Of a stretch of DNA of 64,000 nt, positions 55,160-64,000 are shown one piece after another. The stretch comes from Fistulifera solaris (lineage: Eukaryota; Bacillariophyta; Bacillariophyceae; Naviculales; Stauroneidaceae), in the NCBI GenBank assembly GCA_030295235.1, contig AP026136.1:434001-498000 (forward strand), read 5' to 3'. Positions within the stretch are counted from its first letter, which is position 1. Each line of letters starts with the position of its first letter. The notes under the pieces were generated by a model that saw only the letters and a list, made by a program, of their open reading frames with translations, did no database searches and had not been told where the DNA came from. A program made the position numbers and the translations under genes.

Positions 55160-58100
55160 TCAACTTTCTTCGTCGCTGTCATCCAGGATATGACGTCCTT
55201 TCTTCTTTTCTAGTTCGTCTACTTGGCTTGTGTTGACGGCATCGATGGGGCGCTTTTGAACAATGTGCTCCGAAATGCTTGCAACAGTTGTAGTTGTGTC
55301 CCTTTCGTGGTCAGAAGTGGCGGCAGTAACGTTGCTCTCTTTGACCTGTCCTCCAAAGGCGATCTGCGCAGTACGATCATCATCGGTAGAACTAGGTTGA
55401 GCGGCTTCAAGCACATTCTCAAATGAAGTGGCGCGTGAGTCGCCTGCTTCGTGCATTGCTCCTGACGCTTGTTGCTCGGCTTCCTCTTCGTCGTCGTTTG
55501 TTGGCTCAAAATCGTTTCCGAAATTAACTGAATCTAACTTGACTTCGGTGGTCAATGATTGCTCTTCCTCACTTTCCAATTCATCATTGGTGGATCGCTG
55601 TTGGGTAGATTGTTCAGGAACATTCGCGGAAGCGGTAGTCGACTGGAGTTCGCCTTCGAAAAAAGCGTGCGACTCGTAATCTTTGATCGCTGCTCTTTCC
55701 TTTTCAAGCTCATTTCTTGGATAGCGGCCGTTTTCATAAGTGGCTGATTCATATTTCGCTTCCTTGACCGTATTTTCCATTTCCTTTTCGTTTTCCTCTT
55801 CCTCGTCAGAATCATCATCATCAATCAATCGCGTTTTTCGTTTCGGACTACTTTCTACCTTGCGCATTGCTTCGTTATGCTTTTCAGATGTAGCTGTATT
55901 TAAATCGGCTTCTTTCAGCGTGACCTGGTCCCCTTGAAACTCCATTTCTTCATCAGAATCGTCATGAATGAGGCGCTTCTGAGTTGTTCGTTTCGGACTG
56001 CTACCCAAAGTATCCGTCACTTTACGCTCGTTTCCAGAAGTTCCTGAATGTGCGATGACTTCTGTCGACGTGCCCTGCTCCTCTTCAAACTCCATTTCTT
56101 CATCGGAATCATCATTAATGGAGCGTCGCGGAATGCTTCGTTTCGGACTGTCAACATTGTCCGTCGCTTCAAGCTCGTTTTCAGAAGTTGTTGGATTTGC
56201 ATTGGCTTTTCTGATCATGGTCGTTTCCCCATCGAACTCCAACTCTTCATCAGAACTATCATCAATGGAGCGTTTCTGAGTTCTTCGTTTCGGACTGCTT
56301 CCAACATTGTCCGTCGCTTCAAAATCGTTTTCAGAAGTTGTCGAATTCGGCTTAGCACTTTTCAACATAACTTCTTTCCCTTCAAACTCCATTTCTTCAT
56401 CAGAATCATCATCGATGACTCGCTTACGAGAGCTTCTTGTGGCATTGCCATTCGATGTGCTGTTACTTCCATTTGCGCCTGAACGATCTTCTTCGTTCAC
56501 TCCCGCACCTCGTGGATTACCCGAAGACCCACCACGCTCAGTATGGTCATCAAACTCAGGTTCGTCTTCTTCCTCATCTTCTTTGGCAAGTGCTTCAGAG
56601 TACTGACGCTCAAAGAACTCCTGCCTTTCAAGAAGAAGTTCGCGGTCGGCCAACATCCTGAGTTCTTCCGTAACGTACATATTTGTGACATGATCACAGA
56701 ACTTATGTGGTAGCGGGTGCCTGAAAAGAGCTTCAACAAACAGCAACGGGTTTTCAGATGCTAGTTTTGCGAAATTGCCGACGGTCGTGACGCAAAAGTT
56801 CAAAACTGGCGTGAAATCCTTGTCCTTGTACACACATTTGTCGTTGAGAATGGTATTAGCAACGTTTAGAAAGTGATAATTGTAAAGCAAAGGTTCGAGA
56901 GTCACCTTCTTCGTGGCCAACAAGTTCTGCGGGAGTCCTTCAGTTTCGTCCGGGGACAGTGACTCAGGGACAGCTAACTTGACTTGCGCCAACCGAAGGA
57001 AAAACGACACGATCCGGTGATTCACTTGGGGAGAATTCACGTGATATTGAGACAGCAACTGCGTATACATGTGGACGGACTGGTTCGACACAATCTTCCT
57101 CGTAAAGTAGGCCATGACGTCGAAGCTGGCAGCAGCCGCTCTGAGTTTGTTGACGGTATCCTTTTGTCCTGAACGGTTTGGTTTCGAGCGGCCTTAGCAC
57201 TCAATTCGAGAAGCTTCATTGTTATGTGACTGATTTCCACGATATCGCAAAGATGTTCCCGTGTGTTTGTCCCTGGAGCCCATTTTGAAATAAGCTTTGG
57301 CAGACGATCTAAGGGATCTCCGTTGTAAAACAAGCGATCCATTAAACCAACAGCCATGAGATGCTCCGTAGAATCTTCCGACTGATACATGATATGGAGA
57401 AGATGCATCATTTCACTGAGCAGTGCGACGGTCGAAACCATACGTCTATGTTTCTTGTGCTGGTGAAACGTGTCTATCGCATTGAAAACCATGTTGAACG
57501 TGAAGATATCCAGCGTAAAAATGAGCTGTCCCAAAACCTCTTTCGTTGAATCACTGCTGTTAGTAGTTATTGATTTGCGTCCTCCCGATCTCCACCACTG
57601 CGAAAAGAACCACACGATATGGAAGAAGACGACTCGGTCATTATCTTCCAACCGAACCGAGTCCCGTCGAAATTCGTTTTTCAAACTCTTCATCACCGGA
57701 CCGTAGCACTCTTTCAAAAAGCGTCGACAGAAATCGTCCAAGGTACGGTGCGCGCGCTTGAAATGGGACCGATCGTCAATCGACAACCCGATCGCGCATG
57801 TACCTGCAGTGTAACAGAGTTTCCGACAAAGCAATCCAGCTTTTTACTTTTGCGTCGATTCACAATGGGTGCTGTAGAGGTAGTACTGGCAAATAATCCT
57901 GCGGACGTACTGACATATTTCCCCTTTTCTCCGTGACGTCCTTTTAACTGGAGCGTACCACCAAAGTTCGAATGTCGACTGGATACGGTCACCGCCAGGG
58001 CCTGTTTCTCACGGGCGAGCTGTGCTTGCAAGGAACCTGGTTGGCCCCGTCGCTGCTCCGGAATCGCCGGCCCCATGCATGCTTTCGCGACAGCCATCGG

Positions 58101-59072
58101 GTCTTGGTTGCGAAAGAGATGATGCAGCAATTCCATGAGCAACAAGTTGTACGGGGCGTTCTCTCGTTGCTCCAAATCTGCACAAAGTACATGAACAATA
58201 TCCAAGAAAAGCTCACGTTCGATCAAGTTGATGAACTCGTGATGAAGCTGTTCGGATTCTTGCGCTTGATCGGCGGAAGCCAGCACCAGTGGCTCGGCTT
58301 GCAACAGGTTGCGAAAGAGATGCAGCACAAGCTCAATGGTCAGATGATCATTTTCGGTGCGACTGGTTCCTTGTTTCGCGAGAGGCTCCGCCAGAAGAGA
58401 GACAAAGATCGATAAAACGCCTCCTTCATCACTTTGATTCGACTTGATGTGCGAAGGATGATAGCAAACGGCGCGCTTGTAGTCCATCAGCGTCTCCGCC
58501 TGCTTGAGTGCATTTTCTCGGAGTTTGATTTGCTCTTGTACAAAGCTGTGAAGACACGAAGCGTGAGGAATCAAGAAATAGTCAATAGAATTTTCATCAT
58601 GACATAATCACACTCACAGGGTGCCTTTGTTCTTTCCGCTACTGTTAATTTCCATCCTCCCCGCCCTCACCGTATTTTCCGCCAGCGGTTTCGTGAGAAT
58701 CACCAGAATCTTACAAATGGTCAACACCAACGCTGTATCGTATCGACATGAGATCACCAATGGCAATAGTTTCTGTTCCACAACTTTGAGGTCACCCAAA
58801 AAGAGCGAAATGGGTCGATAAAGATCATCATCGCGACGCAAGGCCCGCTGCAAATCTTGCAACCAATTCAAACAATCCTCGACCGGCACCATTTGACCTT
58901 CATCGGCGGTTCCCAGAACTCCACACACGAGCAACAATTCTTCTACGACATTCTTATCAACCGTCATGCGCTTTTTGAGGGAATCATGGTCGGGAGAAAT
59001 CAAACGGGCGGCGTTCTTGGCCCGTGTCGTTGGAATGGCCGGCGCACGGGCGTTCCGATTAGCTGTAGACAT
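55160..59072 (-). CDS. TIMELESS/Tof1/Swi1 fork-protection protein, frame breaks
   Basis: Exons 59072-58618 and 58545-55160 (72-bp intron, donor GTGAGT) give about 1,280 residues. The N-terminal TIMELESS domain is clear: ELLLVCGVLGTADEGQMV, DCLNWLQDLQRALRRDD, KLLPLVISCRYDTALVLTIC. The conserved middle reads RHSNFGGTLQL, LDDFCRRFLKECYGPVMKSL and, further on, YFTRKIVSNQSVHMYTQLLS. The C-terminal 450 residues are acidic and repetitive. The protein, with Tipin/Csm3, stabilises stalled replication forks and sister cohesion. Frame breaks: T5 run 57841-57845 (one more base reads SKKAGLLCRKLCYTAGTC) and T4 run 57162-57165 (reads DKKDTVNKLRAAAASFDV). Both halves are well conserved. Confidence 0.88.
55780..56445 (-). 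repeat. Diverged acidic tandem repeats in the TIMELESS C-terminus
   Basis: Five imperfect units of about 45 codons, each with a core like IDDDSDEEMEFEG preceded by SPKR(R/T)TQKR and followed by a TSEN-type spacer. Cores differ at several positions, so the array is old. The SDEE cores are typical casein kinase 2 sites (family knowledge). Confidence 0.8.
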
Positions 59073-59406
59073 TATAAAGAACGAACTAAGGCTTTTCAGA
59101 AGCAGTACGTTATTCGATGTCTACCACTATGAAACTCTTTTCTTTTCTTGTTGGTAGGGTTTGAGAGCAATGCGGATCGATTGATTTGTTGTTGCATCGA
59201 AACAAAGGTGGAGGGAAAAATGAAAAAGCAAGGCTCACCCGCGCGCCCGTCTACCACACCGTTCGGCGCGCGACCTTAAATAGCGAGGGTCGCTCTGCGA
59301 CAAGCGACAGATAACAACGGTGTGACACCATTCATTGCGAACAACATTTCCGGTTCATCGCATTCACAAAAAAAAACAACCTGGAAAAGTAAATATCTAC
59401 AAGTGC

Positions 59407-59414
59407 TATAAATA
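59407..59414 (+). promoter_or_regulatory. TATA-like box before the cereblon gene
   Basis: TATAAATA, ending 41 bp before the ATG at 59456. The 59073-59455 spacer between the divergent TIMELESS and cereblon genes otherwise shows nothing but a CG-rich patch (59235-59275). The short distance to the ATG would leave a very short leader, so the box may be coincidental. Confidence 0.35.
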
Positions 59415-59455
59415 CTATCCTCTCGGCTTCCTATTGTTGAAACTGGAAATAGACC

Positions 59456-61159
59456 ATGTCCTTAGTTGAAGATTTAAGTGAAAGCGACGACGACTCAAGT
59501 GAAAACGACGAGCACACGAGCAACGAATCATCATCATCGAATATCCCTCCACCGCGCGAACATGCTTACTTACCCACATCGCATCCGTTACATACTTCAC
59601 TGCAAGTACCAGCAGCTCGTACCTCCCACGTACAAGAACTGGCCGTAATGGAAATACCGGGAATTCTACTGTTTCCGGGATCACTATTTCCCCCTGCGCC
59701 TATCCGATGCGGCTTGGGTGAATTATCTAGGAACACAAATCACGATCAGTCGAAAATGTCCCAGTCAAGCGGGAGACGTGTGCTTGGGTATTTTGGCCGC
59801 CAAGAAGGAGCGGTCGTTAGATCGACGGTCATGGACACGACAAGCATTCGGGCCGGATCGATTGCGACGGTTATCGATGCAACTGATACAAGAGTTGGGA
59901 GATTTGGATGATCTGAGTGACGACGAAAGCAATGAAACGGAAGAACCAATGAGGTCCCTGAATAATCCATTAGAAGATACTTCGACCACGGTTGATCCGT
60001 CGTCATCGTCTCCTCGTCAGCAACAAGATCGATGTGGCTACATTGGCCGTGTAGGAACAATTGTGACAGTCATGAACACGCACGGAGATGAAGCTGGCAA
60101 CCACAACACGAGCGATTCGTCCTCCGTATGGCGAAGTGTCAATGAAGATGGTCAGCTAGTCCTCACGACACTGGCGACGAGTCGGTTTCGTATTCTGGGG
60201 TATTGTAGCGCAGACGATGAAGCTATTTTGTACGAACGAGCTATACTCCAGCAATCCTTTCGGAGATTCTTTTCTGCAAATGTTCCGACCTTTGTCGTTG
60301 AAGTCATGGAGGAAAGGCCATTTGAAATCCCCACTAGCATACAAAGGCCTATTGTGTCTTCTCAAAGGTCAAAGCAAAAGTGGTCACAGAACGGCGACAT
60401 TATTTCATCTCTTGCGATGATAACCCCCTTTCCTGAGTTCATCTACCGAAAATTGTTGCCATGGAGGCTCATTTTACTGATTCAAGAGGAAATGGCGTCG
60501 AGTCCTACGTTTCAAGCCTTCCTCCAGTGTCTTCCATGGCACGGCGACAGTCACAGCACAGAACATACCGATTCAGATGATGCTTCTTGTGGGACACTCA
60601 ACAAGGCAATAGAAGAAAACAATCCGGTTAAGTTGAGCTTCTGGCTGGCCTCCAATCTCCCTTTTCCGAAAATGATAAGTATCGATTGCTGAAAATGTAT
60701 AATGCCGTGCAACGCCTCGAATATATCTATCAGAAAATAAAAGAAAGGACCGAACCGCTTCTTTGCTGTCAGTGCTGTGGGTTGCCTTTGTCGCGGGCGT
60801 CCTCTATGTTTACCGTAGGAGGCGCCGAGGGGACGACAGGAGCCTACGTGAATGAACACGGCTTTGTGCATCAGACCTTCACGGTTCGACGGCTGCTATC
60901 GCTGAGTCAGCGTTCACCGACGAGTACCAGTGGTATCGAGGGGGCGGATGTTGTTTCCTTCTCGGGCGGTCCACAAACGAAAGACTCATGGTTTCCAGGG
61001 TACTCTTGGACGATCATGTCGTGTGCATTGTGTGACATCCATTTGGGATGGAAGTTTCGTCTCGTCCAGAGTTGCCCAAGAGAGAAAGAATCATTGGAGC
61101 GCCCTGACGTATTTTACGGATTGAGCGGTGCTAGTATTACCATTACTATCCCTCAGTAA
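59456..61159 (+). CDS. Cereblon homologue: LON-like plus CULT domain, frame breaks
   Basis: Cereblon is the substrate receptor of the CRL4 ubiquitin ligase. About 567 residues: acidic N-terminus, LON-like region starting EIPGILLFPGSLFPLRLSDA, internal TLATSRFRILGYC and SPTFQAFLQCLP, a helical linker (YRLLKMYNAVQRLE), then the CULT domain. CULT hallmarks: CCQCCGLPL (first zinc Cys pair), GAYVNEHGFVHQTFTV, SWFPGYSWTIMSCALC and IHLGWKF, ending FYGLSGASI. The three tryptophans that line the thalidomide/degron pocket in human cereblon all have counterparts. Frame breaks: C5 run 59690-59694 (one C fewer reads FPLRLSDAAWVNYLG) and A4 run 60669-60672 (one A more reads PKNDKYRLLKM). No intron. Confidence 0.9.
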
Positions 61160-61316
61160 GGCCGTTATATTTGACTTTTGAAGCAGTTTTCATACTTTGC
61201 TCAGAGTGCCTTGCTACTTGGTACAGTATTCGATTTAAAAATACATTTATTGTAACTTGTTATTGTCATAGCGACTAATTCGACTCCTCTAGAATTCCGA
61301 ACAACTCGTTTTGACT

Positions 61317-62411
61317 TCACTCACATTCATCTTCTGCTTCTTCTACGTTCTCTGAAATGGTTGCATGATAATTGCCTGTCGTTAGTGGGTCCATTATTTC
61401 ATCGAGATCCGCAGTATCATTCGTGTTTCGATATAGCCAGTAATGCTGGACGATAAAAATGATATCAAAGAGAATGGATATTACACCCAGGTAGAGTTTG
61501 GCAGGATTACCAGTGATCCCAGCCCAATCTTTCATGTCCATCGAGTCGAAGACTAATTGCAAATCATTGAGCACGCCCCCATTGAGATCCAGAAGAATTT
61601 GCCAGATAGAAAAGCCAACTGTAGATTTTCGTCGGAAATTCAAAATTACTTGAGGGATGTATTTTGTCAGAGTGACAATGATCTTGACGAAGGATAGCAT
61701 GTAAAGGTATTGGAGCCACGTTCCAAACTTCATCCCAGCCAATTGGAGCAGAGGATAGGCCACGGCCAAGACGCTAACGACCGCGATGAAACAGAGAATG
61801 ATTCGAAAAGGTCGCTGTTGCGAACGCAAACCGTCAAAGTAAGCAATTTGAAGAAACGTAATGGAAGCGAGTACGAACGAATGCACGGCGAATGCCACAT
61901 CGTTGCTTTGTACTGTGATCGGGGCATCATTGTGTTGTTCTCTGTATTCTTTTGAACCTCGGCGGAGTAAAACAGGGAAAGATTGTAAATGGCATAGCAG
62001 GCAAAACCGAGGACATTCAAGCCGCAAAAGTCGGCACTCAAACCGAGCGTCGTTCTTCGTTTAAAATTGTTAATTACTTGCGGGTAGAAACTCACACCCC
62101 ACGCCACAAAGCACGTGTATCCAATCATGGAAGAAATGATTCGATAGAACGGTGTGGGAAGAGACTCATTCTTGGGCATGAGGAAACCCAATAAACTCCC
62201 ACACACAGTCACGAATAATAAACCGAAGAAAATAGTCGGTAGAGAGTCTTGATGATCGGTGACCGGAGATAGCATCATTTCTAACCAACGGCCACAACGA
62301 TGTCGAAACACATTGCCTGCGTTTTTCTTCCTGCCGCTGCCGCGCTCGTCCTCCTTCTTCATCTACTAGGAGAGGCGTCGATGAAGTCGTCGGGGTCTCG
62401 TGAGTTGACAT
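61317..62411 (-). CDS. Cystinosin-like lysosomal cystine transporter, frame break
   Basis: About 355-365 residues, seven membrane segments and two PQ-loop repeats. First PQ region: YTCFVAWGVSFYPQVINNFK, then RRTTLGLSADFCGLNVLGF. Second: KYIPQVILNFRRKSTVGFSI, then ILLDLNGGVLNDLQLVFDSM, and ILFDIIFIVQHYWLYR at the end. This is the cystinosin layout, H+-driven cystine export from lysosome or vacuole. The frame changes in the T4 run 61950-61953; one more base reads EVQKEYREQHNDAPITV. The start is open: ATG 62362 lies in the same frame, whereas ATG 62411 starts in another frame that would join after the T5 run 62322-62326 and brings a dileucine-type TPLLVDEE, a better vacuolar sorting signal. Confidence 0.88.
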
Positions 62412-62901
62412 TCTTCTCGGTATGATCGCTCCTGGAATGAAAATGTTCTATAGTCGGATCTTGTCGAAAACCATTTTGTGTTGTCGCGTGCGTCATGCGT
62501 TGGAGGTAGTTTTGTGTAATAGTACCGGTAAGATACACAGGGGAGCGAATGCTGACGACAGCATGGTTTGCATTTAATGGAAAGGAAAACCTGGTGGAAC
62601 CATCTTGATGATGATTATACTTCTTTGATGTTTACAAGTACATTCAGATGCAGCATGTGCATCGATGAGCGAAGGCTTGTGTGCTTGTATCCGATAGACA
62701 GTGGACGGAATGAATTCCATCCTGCACAGCGCAGTGGACTATAGATTAATAAGTGTCGACTGTTTCGGGCGGCGTAGTTTACCTTCCGTGTCTCCTCGTT
62801 TATTGCCAAGAGCCGTCCGCCTTCAAGACAGCGAGATTTCTTTTCGTTCAATACGAAGCAAAGGATTGATTTAATCAACAACAACAAAAGAAAAAGAAAA
62901 A
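62412..62901. other. Intergenic stretch between divergent genes
   Basis: About 490 bp between cystinosin and the PH-domain gene. AGTACCGGTA at 62521-62530 belongs to the recurrent GTACC set. No gene seen. Confidence 0.4.
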
Positions 62902-64000
62902 ATGGTAACCGAATCCATTAAAATCGATCACAACCGAATCCCCAAAACTCCGTCGCGTGATTTGCTTTCCAAGTCTCTCGACTATTCGAGCTTATGGACC
63001 CAGCAACCGCGGTACGTGAACGACACGGCAAGCAGCTGTGCATCAGGAATGATTCTCACATTTCTTTCACCAGAAAACGCCCTTATGCACATCATGTCAG
63101 CGAGCTGTCCAATATATCTCATGCAGGATACCTGCTGAAACGCAGCAATCGTCCTTATCAAACTGTGAACCCGTTTCCACGCGACGACGAAGAAGTGAAC
63201 TTCAAGTACGGACGTCCTCGATTAAAACCGATTCTGTCGTCGCAAATTGAACTGTCGGCCATTGATACGATTGAAACAATACAGCCACCGCGACAGTTAC
63301 TCCTTATACCGCATGAAGTGAACACAGACCCGGATCAACATTTGCCAGACAACAAGACGAATGAGATTGAATGCAGAAACGTGTCGACAACCAATCAGCA
63401 TGATGCCTTTGACCAAACACTGCAATTCGCGGCATCCTTTTCGGTATACCGCTTAATCTTTTACCGAAGAGCCAACAAAAGGACGTGGATTATGACGATG
63501 ATGAATTGACATTTCGGTTTGGCGATCCTTCGTCCCCTCCTTCAACCCGCAGCATACCCATTCGAACGAATAATTCGGAAGCCGATACCGAACGACCGAG
63601 TTCCTTTCGTTTTTCCTTTAGTTCGTCACAGTCCGAAGAACTGAAACATTTGGAGCACCGATCCCTCTCCGATTGCAGTCACCCGGGCGATTTTGTCGAA
63701 GACGATGGTCACATTTGGCGTGCGAGATACTGCATTTTAGAGGATGGCGTTTTGTACTTTTACCGACATCAGCAAGATGCCGAGTCACCAGAAGCTCGCT
63801 TGGAGCGTCAACAAAAGAAAGGAGGGGACGAAGCATCGAAACCACTGCCTCTTGGGTACAGCCCTACTCCCACGATTCATGCAAAAGAACGGGAGGACTC
63901 GCAGGGTGCATACTTATGGGAAAAACGTGTTGCTCTCAACTGTGTTGGAGCGGTACGTTCGGCAGAGTTTGAATACGGCAAGAACTCGTTCGAGCTTGCC
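62902..64000 (+). CDS. PH-domain protein, 3' end outside window, frame breaks
   Basis: The start at 62902 lies behind an A-rich leader (AAAGAAAAAATGG). A polar N-terminus contains VNFKYGRPRLKPILSSQ, and a Ser-rich stretch (SFRFSFSSSQSEELKHLEHR) leads into a pleckstrin-homology domain: GDFVEDDGHIWRARYCILED then GVLYFYRHQQD, and ALNCVGAVRSAEFEYGKNSF as the window ends. PH domains bind phosphoinositides or proteins. The HIWRARYC and VLYFYRH strands are the best evidence. The frame changes at GG 63011-63012 and at the T4 run 63438-63441 (one more T reads FFGIPLNLLPKSQQKD). The rest of the protein is not visible, so its class cannot be judged. Confidence 0.7.

Noticed and set aside
1-64000. CRISPR array, bacterial operon or prophage
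   Set aside because: No regularly spaced repeats; spliced genes, eukaryotic families and secretory/plastid leaders show nuclear eukaryotic DNA.

Overview
This window looks like nuclear DNA of a diatom, most consistent with a raphid pennate such as Phaeodactylum tricornutum (inferred from gene content and style, not from a database search). Genes are dense on both strands, GC is moderate, and most genes have no intron or one to four short introns (58-80 bp) with ordinary GT..AG ends. At least six proteins begin with a signal peptide followed by an F- or W-containing 'ASAFAP'-like transit start, which is how secondary plastids of red-algal origin import proteins. One of these is a nuclear copy of the plastid/cyanobacterial protein Ycf34.

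Layout. 0-10 kb: small RS-tailed membrane protein, phosphoserine aminotransferase, a CAMK-like kinase with DFE instead of DFG, a GlcNAc-type glycosyltransferase, an unknown protein and a plastid-targeted TPR protein. 10-21 kb: secreted Cys-rich protein, MINDY-3-like deubiquitinase, a large PHD/HMG/bromodomain/SET chromatin protein, a retroelement remnant and a diatom-type unknown. 21-30 kb: LAMTOR4-like protein, GNAT acetyltransferase, Ycf34, the divergent pair eIF1A and ribosomal protein eS8, ATG3, a plastid mTERF and a GT4 glycosyltransferase. 30-43 kb: membrane and unknown proteins, a D27-like carotene isomerase, a secreted metallophosphatase, an STI1-domain protein, a plastid-targeted unknown and a DUF4239-like membrane protein. 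43-55 kb: PA-domain signal-peptide-peptidase-like protease, WrbA quinone reductase, JmjC demethylase-like protein, golgin-84-like protein and a TMEM144-like transporter. 55-64 kb: TIMELESS/Tof1/Swi1, a cereblon homologue with the CULT domain, cystinosin and the start of a PH-domain protein.

There is no operon-like cluster. Themes recur: plastid biology (Ycf34, mTERF, D27-like, TPR and DUF4239-like proteins), chromatin and replication (SET protein, JmjC, TIMELESS), ubiquitin and autophagy (MINDY, cereblon, ATG3) and the lysosome/vacuole-TOR axis (LAMTOR4-like, cystinosin).

The strongest signal no single feature explains is that about two dozen otherwise well-conserved reading frames are broken by one-base indels, nearly always inside a 3-6 base homopolymer. 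Conserved protein sequence continues at once in another frame. This affects essential single-copy-type genes as readily as accessory ones, so I read it as assembly consensus error rather than mass pseudogenisation. Broken genes are annotated below as single loci with the break position given.
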